A DNA stretch of 28,719 nucleotides, taken from the NCBI RefSeq assembly GCF_030151805.1, contig NZ_JASLCN010000029.1, positions 1-28,719 on the forward strand, read 5' to 3'. The stretch's first letter is position 1. Each line of letters starts with the position of its first letter. Positions 1-7,011 of the stretch are shown here, one piece after another. The notes below the pieces were generated by a model. It did not search any database and was not told the origin of the DNA. It saw only the letters and a program-made list of their open reading frames with translations. The position numbers and the translations under genes were made by a program. This DNA is from Fluviicola sp. (GTDB taxonomy: Bacteria > Bacteroidota > Bacteroidia > Flavobacteriales_D > Crocinitomicaceae).

Positions 1-1
1 A

Positions 2-151
2 GATTGGAAAAGCAACGGTGGAACAATAGAATATGGAAACGAAACTTATACGGTTGCTTCCGGAGGAAGTAGTTCTTTCTTGCAGGTTCGCTTGAAAAAA
101 CTTCAAAAAACAAAACGAAAAGATCGTGTTGTTAAAGGAATGAAAGTATAA
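2..151 (+). CDS. C-terminal fragment of an unidentified protein (5' truncated)
   Basis: An open frame runs from the window edge (first full codon at base 2) to a TAA at 149-151 and gives 49 residues. It begins DWKSNGGTIEYGNETYTVAS and ends in a basic tail, RLKKLQKTKRKDRVVKGMKV. The first half is polar and Gly/Ser/Thr-rich, as in extracellular beta-sandwich domains, and the end is very lysine/arginine-rich. It shows no T9SS sorting motif and no recognisable domain. The frame is supported by a good intrinsic terminator 21 bases after the stop, which fits the end of a transcription unit. The function cannot be assigned from this piece. Confidence 0.6.
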   Translation, partial: DWKSNGGTIEYGNETYTVASGGSSSFLQVRLKKLQKTKRKDRVVKGMKV

Positions 152-172
152 TCACAACATAACTGATTTTGA

Positions 173-207
173 AAACGGGAACGCAATTTGTGTTCCCGTT
201 TCTTTTT
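173..207 (+). terminator. Intrinsic terminator after the truncated upstream gene
   Basis: The arms AAACGGGAAC (173-182) and GTTCCCGTTT (192-201) pair perfectly over 10 bp around a 9-nt loop. A CTTTTT tract follows at 202-207. The T-run ends exactly where the TAACTTTG promoter box of the next gene starts (207-214), so terminator and promoter are packed end to end. Confidence 0.85.
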
Positions 208-214
208 AACTTTG
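207..214 (+). promoter_or_regulatory. -7 box (TAACTTTG) of hemJ
   Basis: TAACTTTG matches the Bacteroidota sigma-A -7 consensus TAnnTTTG. It is followed by only five bases (CGGGG) before the ATG at 220. A TTTG at 187-190 could be the -33 element, but the 16-bp spacer is shorter than the usual 19-20. The geometry predicts a transcription start at or next to the start codon, so a leaderless mRNA. Confidence 0.6.
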
Positions 215-219
215 CGGGG

Positions 220-768
220 ATGAATTTTTTGCTTGAAAATTATACTGTCTGGAAAGCGCTGCACATTGTTTTTGTAGTTAGCTGGTTTGCAGGATTGTTC
301 TATATGGTTCGCTTGTTTATCTATCACACGGAAGCAAATACGCGGCCGGATGAAGAAAAGCGCATTCTTCAGGAACAATTTGATGTCATGCAAAATCGCT
401 TGTGGTACATCATCACCACTCCAGCAATGATTCTAACAGTAATTTTCGGAACGCTGATGCTCGTAGCAAATTCTGGTTTGCTTAAAATGCCGTGGATGCA
501 TATTAAGTTGACGTTTGTCGGAATTCTGCTTGTTTATCATTTTATCTGCCAGGGAATCATGAATCGCCTGAAGTCAAAGTCTTCCAGGTGGACTTCCGGA
601 CATTTACGTATTTGGAACGAAGTTGCCACATTGTTGCTGGTTTCGATCGTTTTTCTGGTCATCATGAAAACGAGTTTAGGCTGGCTGGGCGGCGTGATTG
701 GGTTTTTTGGAGTGGGGATTTCATTGATGTTGGGAATCAAGTTGTATAAGAAACTTCGGAAGAGGTAA
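220..768 (+). CDS. hemJ: Protoporphyrinogen IX oxidase, HemJ family
   Basis: This is a 182-aa integral membrane protein of the HemJ/UPF0093 family, which oxidises protoporphyrinogen IX to protoporphyrin IX in haem synthesis in the inner membrane. The family signature is clear: KALHIVFVVSWFAGLFYMVR (residues 13-32, with the conserved His15), the HIKLTFV segment (His94, Lys96) and the RIWNEVAT motif near 130. About four membrane helices are visible (13-33, 62-84, 95-112, 135-170). I chose the ATG at 220. The longer frame from 169 would translate the preceding terminator hairpin (MKTGTQFVFPFLFNFAG) and starts with TTG. The promoter box ends five bases before the ATG. HemJ stands in for HemG/HemY in many Bacteroidota. 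It appears to be monocistronic, with a terminator on each side. Confidence 0.9.
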   Translation: MNFLLENYTVWKALHIVFVVSWFAGLFYMVRLFIYHTEANTRPDEEKRILQEQFDVMQNRLWYIITTPAMILTVIFGTLMLVANSGLLKMPWMHIKLTFVGILLVYHFICQGIMNRLKSKSSRWTSGHLRIWNEVATLLLVSIVFLVIMKTSLGWLGGVIGFFGVGISLMLGIKLYKKLRKR

Positions 769-780
769 TGATCTCATTCC

Positions 781-821
781 GGACGTAATTCCGCAATATT
801 ACGTCCAACTTTTTCTTTTTT
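781..821 (+). terminator. Intrinsic terminator of hemJ, also the left copy of an inverted repeat
   Basis: GGACGTAAT (781-789) and ATTACGTCC (798-806) form a perfect 9-bp stem with an 8-nt loop, followed by the T-rich tract 810-821. It lies 12 bases after the hemJ stop. The same sequence recurs inverted at 1193-1217 on the other side of the ArsR gene, so it may also act as an operator or be the edge of an inserted cassette. Confidence 0.75.
782..806. repeat. Left inverted repeat flanking the ArsR-like gene
   Basis: The reverse complement of 782-806 matches 1193-1217 at 24 of 25 positions, the first 22 exactly (785-806 against 1193-1214). The shared core reads GGACGTAATATTGCGG on one strand. 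The two copies face each other around the 874-1188 gene. Each copy is itself palindromic. Confidence 0.85.
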
Positions 822-873
822 GCTATTGATTGAAACGAACTTTTTTCTTAAATTAAATAAGAAACGAGTAAAA

Positions 874-1188
874 ATGGGGTCAACAAAAAAAGAACAGTAC
901 CGTCCATATCAATTGAGATATGCACAATTATCTGATGCGATGGGGCATCCTGCCAGAATAGCAATTCTTGAATACCTGAACATCTGTTTTCGAGCTAAAA
1001 GCAGGGACTTGATTCACTTAACGAAGCTTTCTAAGTCAACAGTTAGCCAACATGTTAAGGAATTTCTCGATTCGAAATTAATATTTGAACGATACGATGA
1101 TTTTACGAATGAGCATTACTATTATTTAAATCCGCATGCTTTTGAAATGATGGAAGAAGTTGTAGGTCAGATTTTCAAGCAAAGTTAA
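874..1188 (+). CDS. ArsR-like winged-helix transcriptional regulator
   Basis: This 104-aa protein starts with a helix carrying the ArsR-type sequence LSDAMGHPARIAILEYL (residues 19-35). The recognition helix region LSKSTVSQHVKEFLDSKLI (52-70) and a beta-wing with a run of tyrosines, NEHYYYLN (79-86), follow. It probably binds DNA as a dimer. No CxC or other metal-site cysteine pattern is visible (a single Cys at 38), so it is not an obvious metal sensor. I chose the ATG at 874: the frame extends up to a TTG at 820, but that start lies in the T-run of the hemJ terminator. The gene looks more AT-rich than its neighbours and stands alone. The inverted repeats that bracket it could be its own operators or the ends of a transferred segment. 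Confidence 0.8.
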   Translation: MGSTKKEQYRPYQLRYAQLSDAMGHPARIAILEYLNICFRAKSRDLIHLTKLSKSTVSQHVKEFLDSKLIFERYDDFTNEHYYYLNPHAFEMMEEVVGQIFKQS

Positions 1189-1192
1189 TTCC

Positions 1193-1217
1193 GGACGTAA
1201 TATTGCGGAATTACATC
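1193..1217. repeat. Right inverted repeat flanking the ArsR-like gene
   Basis: This is the inverted copy of 782-806 (24/25 identical) and starts four bases after the ArsR stop codon. Its own stem is damaged (ATTACATC instead of ATTACGTC) and it has no T-run, so it is a poorer terminator than the left copy. Confidence 0.85.
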
Positions 1218-1270
1218 AAAAAGTAACAACTTCGGAAATAAGTCAATAACTTTACAGAAAGACTTTTAAA

Positions 1271-2053
1271 ATGGCGTACGAAAATATCCTCGTGTCTCAA
1301 AACGGGCACATCCAAACAATCACCATCAACCGACCAAACCAATTAAATGCATTAAACAAACAAACCATTTCGGAATTAAATCATGCATTGAATGAAGCAA
1401 ACAACGATGCTGCAACAGGAGTGGTGATTCTTACCGGATCGGGAGAAAAAGCGTTTGTGGCAGGTGCAGATATCAAGGAATTTGCCGATTTTTCAGTAGA
1501 GCAAGGTCGTGACCTGGCTGCAGAGGGACAAAATATTCTATTCTCATTTATCGAAAATATGACCACTCCGGTCATTGCTGCCGTCAACGGATTTGCACTT
1601 GGCGGCGGATTGGAATTGGCGATGGCCTCTCACATTCGGATTGCTTCCAGCAATGCAAAAATGGGACTTCCTGAGGTTTCTTTGGGTGTAATTCCGGGTT
1701 ATGGAGGAACGCAGCGTTTGGCACAATTGGTGGGTCGCGGAAAAGCGAACGAAATGATTTTCACAGCAGGAATGATCTCTGCGGACGAAGCAAAATCCTG
1801 GGGATTGGTAAATCACGTATGTGCTCCGGAAGAATTATTGGACTTAGCAAATGAATTGGCAAACAAGATTTTGAAAAATTCCGGAACGGCTATTGCTTCT
1901 GCAATTCGTGCGGTGAATGCATTGTATTCCAAAGGCGGTCAGGCAGGATTTGATGCGGAAGTGGAGCAATTCGGTTTATGTTTCGGTACAGCTGATTTCA
2001 AAGAAGGAACGGGGGCGTTTATTGAAAAAAGAAAACCAAATTTCAGAGGATAA
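1271..2053 (+). CDS. Enoyl-CoA hydratase / crotonase family
   Basis: This 260-aa protein is the full length of a single-domain crotonase, which hydrates trans-2-enoyl-CoA thioesters in the cytoplasm during fatty-acid or amino-acid degradation. The oxyanion-hole elements are present: AGADIKEF (64-71) and GFALGGGLELA (107-117). Both catalytic glutamates of rat enoyl-CoA hydratase have counterparts with the right 20-residue spacing: Glu115 in GGLELA and Glu135 in GLPEVSLGVIPGYGGTQR. A real hydratase is therefore likely rather than a crotonase of altered chemistry, although the substrate range cannot be read. A possible promoter box TAACTTTA is at 1247-1254. The next gene begins directly after the stop, so the two are probably co-transcribed. 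Confidence 0.9.
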   Translation: MAYENILVSQNGHIQTITINRPNQLNALNKQTISELNHALNEANNDAATGVVILTGSGEKAFVAGADIKEFADFSVEQGRDLAAEGQNILFSFIENMTTPVIAAVNGFALGGGLELAMASHIRIASSNAKMGLPEVSLGVIPGYGGTQRLAQLVGRGKANEMIFTAGMISADEAKSWGLVNHVCAPEELLDLANELANKILKNSGTAIASAIRAVNALYSKGGQAGFDAEVEQFGLCFGTADFKEGTGAFIEKRKPNFRG

Positions 2054-3520
2054 TTGAATCCACTTAAAAAACTACTTGGGCAAACAGCTGTTTATGGGTT
2101 ATCCACCATTTTGGGGAGAACCCTGAATTATTTATTGGTGCCGCTTTATACTTCAGTTTTTCAAAAACATCCGGAAGAATATGGCGTGGTGTCTCAATTG
2201 TATGCCTTTGTAGCATTTTTAATGATCTTGCTGACTTTCGGAATGGAAACAACCTATTTCCGTTTCATTCAGGACAGTGATAATAAGAAACAGGTTTTTC
2301 AAAATGGCTTTCTAACAGTTGTTTTGCTGAACGTGATTTTCTTTCTCGGGGTGTTCTTCTGGGACAGGAACATTGCAGATGCATTACTCTTCAATGATCA
2401 TCCTGAATACATTATTCTCATGGGTGCAATTGTGGTGATTGATGCGATGTCGAGCTTGCCGCTTGCCAAATTAAGGGCAGAAGAAAAAGCCAGGCAATTT
2501 GCGATCATTCAATTTTCTTCAATCGGAGTGAATATCTTCCTCAATGTAGCATTATTGCTGCTTTTTGTGGATCCGAAAGAACCGACCAACGGAGTGTTTT
2601 ACATTCTGATTGCAAACGTGATTTCCAGTTTGGTCAAACCGCTCTTTCTACGGAATGATTTCAAGGAAATCCGTTTGAAACTCGATATTCCGCTGCTGAA
2701 AAAAATGCTGGTATATGCTATCCCGATTGTAATTGCGGGTTTTGCCGGAATCATCAATGAAGTAATCGACCGGATTATGCTGAAGCAAATGCTGTACGAT
2801 CCGGCAAATGGATTTACAGCTAAAATGGCTGATGCTGAAATCGGAATTTACAGTGCGTGTTACAAATTGGCGATGCTGGTAACCATTCTACTCCAGGCTT
2901 ATCGCTATGCTGCGGAGCCCTTCTTTTTCAATCAGATGAAAAACCAGGACCGGAATAAACTGTACATCAAACTGATGAACTATTTCGTTGCAATTGTATG
3001 CGTTGTCTTTTTGGGGGTATCCCTGAATCTGGACATTTTCAAGTATTTCATTACAAGTAAGGTCTTTTGGGAAGGTTTGAAAATTGTACCAATCCTTTTG
3101 TTGGCAAACGTGTTCCTGGGAATTTACTTCAATCAAAGTATTTGGTATAAGCTCACCAATCAAACAAAGTACGGAGCTTATATTTCCATTATGGGTGCGG
3201 TTTTGACCATTGCGATCAATTACCTGTTCATTCCGAAATACGGTTACGTAGCGAGCGCCTGGGCTACCATGATCGTGTATGCATTTCAAATGGTTGTATC
3301 TTATATTTGGGGGCAAAAACATTTCCCGATCAAATATAACCTGCGCAAATTTTTCCTGTACCTGGGCTTGAGTATCCTGATTTACTTCCTTGCAACTAAA
3401 ATTCCTTACGGGGATCACACACTCATCAAGTTTGTTGCTAATAATTTGTTGATTGTGTTTTACATCTATGTTGTTCTTTCAGTAGAAGGGGTAAAACTTT
3501 CGGCACTCCGGAAAAAATAA
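2054..3520 (+). CDS. Polysaccharide flippase (MVF/Wzx-like, oligosaccharide flippase family)
   Basis: This 488-aa polytopic membrane protein has about 12-14 hydrophobic segments along its length. The N-terminus GQTAVYGLSTILGRTLNYLL and the following PLYTSVF are typical of the Wzx/RfbX-like branch of the MOP superfamily, which moves lipid-linked saccharides across the inner membrane. The start is a TTG at 2054, directly after the stop of the preceding gene (TAATTG), with AGAGGA just upstream as a possible ribosome-binding site. No ATG occurs before residue 57, inside the second membrane region, so TTG is the only credible start. Its pairing with an enoyl-CoA hydratase has no obvious biochemical logic. 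The substrate is unknown and no glycan cluster adjoins it, although two glycosyltransferases lie 13 kb away. Confidence 0.85.
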   Translation: MNPLKKLLGQTAVYGLSTILGRTLNYLLVPLYTSVFQKHPEEYGVVSQLYAFVAFLMILLTFGMETTYFRFIQDSDNKKQVFQNGFLTVVLLNVIFFLGVFFWDRNIADALLFNDHPEYIILMGAIVVIDAMSSLPLAKLRAEEKARQFAIIQFSSIGVNIFLNVALLLLFVDPKEPTNGVFYILIANVISSLVKPLFLRNDFKEIRLKLDIPLLKKMLVYAIPIVIAGFAGIINEVIDRIMLKQMLYDPANGFTAKMADAEIGIYSACYKLAMLVTILLQAYRYAAEPFFFNQMKNQDRNKLYIKLMNYFVAIVCVVFLGVSLNLDIFKYFITSKVFWEGLKIVPILLLANVFLGIYFNQSIWYKLTNQTKYGAYISIMGAVLTIAINYLFIPKYGYVASAWATMIVYAFQMVVSYIWGQKHFPIKYNLRKFFLYLGLSILIYFLATKIPYGDHTLIKFVANNLLIVFYIYVVLSVEGVKLSALRKK

Positions 3521-3552
3521 AACCCCATCCGTCAGCTGACGAACAGGGTTTT
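3519..3552. terminator. Bidirectional terminator between the flippase and SprB-repeat genes
   Basis: AAAACCC (3519-3525) pairs with GGGTTTT (3546-3552). Inside lies a further palindrome, GTCAGCTGAC (3531-3540). On the minus strand the stem is followed by TTTTATTTTTT, so it can terminate the convergent minus gene as well as the flippase unit, whose stop codon it overlaps. Confidence 0.75.
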
Positions 3553-3656
3553 AGCGAATATGATCTTAAAATTTGGCTCTTTTGTATGAGAGTTTTGGTG
3601 ATTTGATTTTTCTTCCTGATAAAGAAACTAAATCCGTTCAAGAGTTCAAACTGAAT

Positions 3657-3674
3657 TGTTCAGCCCTTTGAACA
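3657..3674 (+). terminator. Small hairpin, possible second terminator
   Basis: TGTTCA (3657-3662) and TGAACA (3669-3674) form a 6-bp stem followed by GTTTTATTT on the plus strand. It overlaps the space just beyond the stop codon of the minus-strand gene. It is short and AT-rich, so this is only a weak call. Confidence 0.35.
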
Positions 3675-3677
3675 GTT

Positions 3678-5402
3678 TTATTTAATCAGTTTATAAGTTT
3701 TGGAATGCTTTTCTCCCGAAAGGATCAAAAAGTAGGTTCCTGATCCGATAGACTCTAATCCGTCAAAATCAATTACTCCCGAATTTAAATCAGTCCTTTC
3801 TCCAATGATTCGTCCGTTCAAATCCGTCAGTTTCATAGATTGAACAGCACCGTTTTGATTGTCAATTTTGATTACATCCGTAAAAGGATTCGGATAGATC
3901 GAAACAGATTCCAACGGATTTTCGCTTACTGACAGGTCTGAAATGGAAGGTGAATTGTCTCTACCATAAATAACAGATGAATCGGTCAAAGTAAAAGCGG
4001 TAAACATCGTGTCAGTGTTTGTTGCATCAGTAACATATGCGGTATATGTACCCGGGCATAAACTATCAATAAATTCGGTTGTATCTCCAGTATTCCAATG
4101 AATAGAATAGGGAGGTGTTCCGCCATATGGATACACAGCTGCAGCACCGTTACAATCGTTGGCATTGTTGGAAGTCCAGTATGTAGTAGCAAAAGGTTTC
4201 TGAATTGTAAAGGTAAAGTACAAAGAATCATTTGCAGCATCTACAACAGTCACAGAGTGGTTTCCGATGCACAAATATCCAACATCCTCGGTCGTATCAT
4301 AGGTATCCCAAAGAATGGAATAAGGAGGAGTTCCACCGCGCGGACGAACGTACGCTATTCCGGAACATTGCGGGGAATTATAAAAGTAAGAATTGTCATG
4401 CGACCAGAAATCGGCAGCAAGTGGTTCAGGAATCGGACCAACGTTAATAGTAATAGTTATTGAATCATTAAGAGCATCTACGATGGTTGCGTAGTAAGTC
4501 CCTGTGCATAAGTTATAAGCATAATAAGATGAATCTCCTGTGCTCCAATGGATGGAATAAGGCTTTGTTCCACCGGTTGGATTAACGGATGCCTGGCCGG
4601 AGCAAGTCGAATCGTAATCATCGTAAATCCAGGAATCTGCAGCGAGAGGTCGAGGTTCTTGCACCTGGATAGTAAAGGAATAGTTTAAAGAATCATTGGT
4701 TGCGTCTACCACAGTTACAGAATAAGTTCCGTCACATAAATACTGAATGTGATCTGTTGTGTCACCGGTATTCCAAAGAATGGAATAGGGTGGTGTTCCA
4801 CCATATGGAGTAATGGAAGCTTGCCCGGAACAATTGGCATAATAGCCACTATCAATCCAAAGTGTGGCATTCAAATATTCATATTCAATAGTGATCGTGC
4901 GGGTTTGAATACATCCGAGTGAATCCGTAGCCGTGATCGTGTAATCTCCTGGACATAAATTCTCGATAAATGCAGTGCTGTCTCCGGTCGACCAGCTGTA
5001 AGCATACGGTGGATGTCCTCCAAACGAATACGACGAGATCAACCCGGTACAACTGTCAGGAATGGAATTAGTGTAGTAGACATTGTGTACAAAATCAGAA
5101 CACGGATCTGTGATAGTGAATGTTTCAACATAGAAGGGCACTCCCATTGAGTTTGCAACCATGGAATAATTTCCGGTACACAGGTTGGTAATAATAGAGT
5201 CAGCTCCGGCAATTTGGATAGAATCCCGGTACCAACTCCAGGTCCAGCCACTATCACTCCACCAATCATGGAAAGTGTTAAAGGCAGTTCCGTCACAGAT
5301 ACCGACGCCACTGGCATTTGTTTTGATAATGTTTTGTGCCGAACTTTGGTTCAAACCAATAACGGTCAGCATCGCGAAAGCGAAGAGATAAAGGTGTTTC
5401 AT
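3678..5402 (-). CDS. Secreted SprB-repeat protein with T9SS type A sorting domain
   Basis: This 574-aa protein has a signal peptide (MKHLYLFAFAMLTVIGLNQSSAQ, cleavage near residue 23). Five SprB-type repeats of about 72-75 residues follow, at roughly 101-172, 177-248, 252-322, 327-401 and 404-472. Each has a Cys near its start, GGTPPYSIxWxTGDTT in the middle, LCxGxYxVTVxDA and then a hydrophobic strand. Residues 26-98 look like a sixth, degenerate, tryptophan-rich copy that kept only NLCTGNYSM. The C-terminus (498-574), beginning SIYPNPFTDVIKI and ending TYKLIK, is a type A sorting signal for T9SS. The protein should therefore be exported and then anchored to the cell surface or released. SprB repeats occur in the gliding adhesin SprB, which is far larger, so the role of this compact form is unknown. 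It appears to be monocistronic. Confidence 0.9.
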   Translation of the reverse strand: MKHLYLFAFAMLTVIGLNQSSAQNIIKTNASGVGICDGTAFNTFHDWWSDSGWTWSWYRDSIQIAGADSIITNLCTGNYSMVANSMGVPFYVETFTITDPCSDFVHNVYYTNSIPDSCTGLISSYSFGGHPPYAYSWSTGDSTAFIENLCPGDYTITATDSLGCIQTRTITIEYEYLNATLWIDSGYYANCSGQASITPYGGTPPYSILWNTGDTTDHIQYLCDGTYSVTVVDATNDSLNYSFTIQVQEPRPLAADSWIYDDYDSTCSGQASVNPTGGTKPYSIHWSTGDSSYYAYNLCTGTYYATIVDALNDSITITINVGPIPEPLAADFWSHDNSYFYNSPQCSGIAYVRPRGGTPPYSILWDTYDTTEDVGYLCIGNHSVTVVDAANDSLYFTFTIQKPFATTYWTSNNANDCNGAAAVYPYGGTPPYSIHWNTGDTTEFIDSLCPGTYTAYVTDATNTDTMFTAFTLTDSSVIYGRDNSPSISDLSVSENPLESVSIYPNPFTDVIKIDNQNGAVQSMKLTDLNGRIIGERTDLNSGVIDFDGLESIGSGTYFLILSGEKHSKTYKLIK

Positions 5403-5425
5403 AAAGGTGATTTTTTATTTATATA

Positions 5426-5456
5426 TAAATATAAGTAAAATTCGGCATTTTCGCAA
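5426..5456 (-). promoter_or_regulatory. Promoter of the SprB-repeat gene
   Basis: On the minus strand a TTG (5454-5456) is followed after 20 bases by TATATTTA (5426-5433), one base off the Bacteroidota TAnnTTTG box. The predicted start lies about 15-20 bases before the ATG at 5402. The surrounding stretch is a run of TAT/ATA. Confidence 0.5.
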
Positions 5457-5495
5457 CTCTTTTCCTGTTCGTTCGTATAACAAAATTGATTTTCG

Positions 5496-5503
5496 TAACT
5501 TTG
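5496..5503 (+). promoter_or_regulatory. -7 box (TAACTTTG) of the SPOR-domain gene
   Basis: This is an exact TAnnTTTG match with only four bases (TGGT) between it and the ATG at 5508, the same layout as hemJ. It predicts a leaderless transcript. No clear -33 element is visible. Confidence 0.55.
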
Positions 5504-5507
5504 TGGT

Positions 5508-6719
5508 ATGTTGACTTTTGAACAGCTTATAGGAGATTTATTATTGCAGCACAATTGTGTCATTGTTCCTTCTTTCGGAGGGTTCGTTGCACAGCGTATG
5601 TCTGCAAAAATAGATTCGGCGAAAGGAGTCATTGTTCCGCCGAAAAAATCCGTGTTGTTTAATAAGCAATTGATCAACAATGACGGATTATTGATCGCGG
5701 CATTATCACAAGCGAATTCATTGAGTTATTCGGAAGCTGCTCAGGAAGTTCAGGCGCACATCCAGGAATGGGAAGCGAAACTTCAGATGGGTGGCAGAAT
5801 CACGATTGACCGTGTTGGGAATTTGTTCTACGATCAGGAGCGAAACCTGTGTTTTGAACAGGATCGTTTCTACAATCTGTTACTCGAATCATTCGGATTG
5901 AGTTCCGTGCACTTTGTTTCCGTTTCGGATGCTCAGGCAAAAGAATCGCGCCAGTCAGTAATGCACATGGTGAAAGCGGTGGAAATGGAAGAAAAACAAG
6001 TTGTTCCGAGCTCGGAACCTTCTTTTATTTTGATGGAAGAACCGATTATTCCGGTTTTAGAAGTTGTTCGTGAAGAAGCAATTGCTCATCCGGCGCTTGC
6101 TGCTAAAAAGAGATCCACAACCTGGAGATATGTTGCAGCAGCAGCTTTATTGCCGATCGCGTTTTATTCTTTCTGGATTCCGGTAAAAACAGATGTGTTG
6201 GAATCCGGGGTTATTTCTCTTGCTGATTTTAACCCGTTCCATTCCGGTAAACCGGGAACGTACAAGGCTCCTGAATCGAGCTACCGTTTTTCAGAACGTA
6301 AAAGCAAAAAGCAACTAGAGAACTTACCGAAAAATGTAGAAACGTTTTCTTACGAAATGGATGAGGATACCTACGTTCCGGTTTCATTGAATAAGAAAAA
6401 AACCGTAGTTGTTCCGGAGGAAAAAGTCATTGAGAAAGCCATTTCTGCTCCGGTGAAAGAAACGCCGAAACCCATCGAACAACCCAAAACTCCGACGCTT
6501 AGTTCATCAACACCTGGCGGAGGACAAATCATCGTTGGAAGTTACTCAAGCAAAAAAAACGCGGAAGAGTTGATCCAATTATTGTCTTCTAACGGAATTT
6601 CAGGTCAAATTGTGGAGAAAGACGGAAAAATCCGTGTTACTGCCGGAAGCGCCGCTCAGTTCAAACAGCTTGAACCAAAATTGAAATCGTTGGGAATTGC
6701 TCCCTGGGTTTTGAAATAA
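5508..6719 (+). CDS. SPOR-domain membrane protein with HU/CCDC81-like N-terminus
   Basis: This 403-aa protein has three parts. Residues 1-130 resemble the paired Bacteroidota HU-like (CCDC81-type) domains; a typical stretch is LLLQHNCVIVPSFGGFVAQR, ending in an RVGNLFYD turn. A single membrane helix lies at about 206-226 (WRYVAAAALLPIAFYSFWIP). After a Pro/Lys/Glu-rich linker (260-335) comes a C-terminal SPOR domain (339-403) starting GGQIIVGSYSSKKNAEEL and ending LKSLGIAPWVLK. SPOR domains bind glycan strands stripped of stem peptides at division sites. The architecture therefore puts a nucleic-acid-binding-type fold in the cytoplasm and a peptidoglycan-binding one in the periplasm. Whether the HU-like part binds DNA here is not known. 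Confidence 0.85.
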   Translation: MLTFEQLIGDLLLQHNCVIVPSFGGFVAQRMSAKIDSAKGVIVPPKKSVLFNKQLINNDGLLIAALSQANSLSYSEAAQEVQAHIQEWEAKLQMGGRITIDRVGNLFYDQERNLCFEQDRFYNLLLESFGLSSVHFVSVSDAQAKESRQSVMHMVKAVEMEEKQVVPSSEPSFILMEEPIIPVLEVVREEAIAHPALAAKKRSTTWRYVAAAALLPIAFYSFWIPVKTDVLESGVISLADFNPFHSGKPGTYKAPESSYRFSERKSKKQLENLPKNVETFSYEMDEDTYVPVSLNKKKTVVVPEEKVIEKAISAPVKETPKPIEQPKTPTLSSSTPGGGQIIVGSYSSKKNAEELIQLLSSNGISGQIVEKDGKIRVTAGSAAQFKQLEPKLKSLGIAPWVLK

Positions 6720-7011
6720 CGCCTTTTGCAGGCAATCCGAACATGTTTGATTTAGAATCTTCTTAAGAAGTTCAAATGTTCATCCTTCAACAGGCTTAGG
6801 ATTTTTTTCTTCAAATGATTTTGATGGAATAACTTTTTCACTTTTACATTCTCCATTTTCAATTGTTTTAAACCTTTTGAACAACCTTAGGAATTACATT
6901 CTTTCCATAGAAAATCATCAGCTAATTTTGGGGCAGCGCATAAAATAAAAAGCGCATCGTTTTTACAAATTAAGTTCGTACATTGGACATGTAACTATTG
7001 TTCCAGTACCG
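6720..7011. other. 292-bp intergenic region, no gene seen
   Basis: This AT-rich spacer lies between the SPOR gene and the efflux operon. It holds a 12-bp perfect palindrome, CTTCTTAAGAAG (6759-6770), inside a looser outer inverted repeat (GAACAT near 6739 and ATGTTC near 6777). This could be a hairpin or an operator for the operon. I see no convincing TAnnTTTG box near 7012 and no RNA gene. Confidence 0.4.

Noticed and set aside
169..219. Longer hemJ frame (17 extra N-terminal residues from TTG)
   Set aside because: It would translate the intrinsic terminator and promoter box; the HemJ family begins near the ATG at 220.
820..873. Upstream extension of the ArsR-like gene from TTG
   Set aside because: The start lies in the T-run of the hemJ terminator, and the ATG at 874 gives a complete domain.
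2888..3418. 176-aa frame on the minus strand opposite the flippase
   Set aside because: It is a shadow of a well-supported membrane protein; the translation shows no fold or family features.
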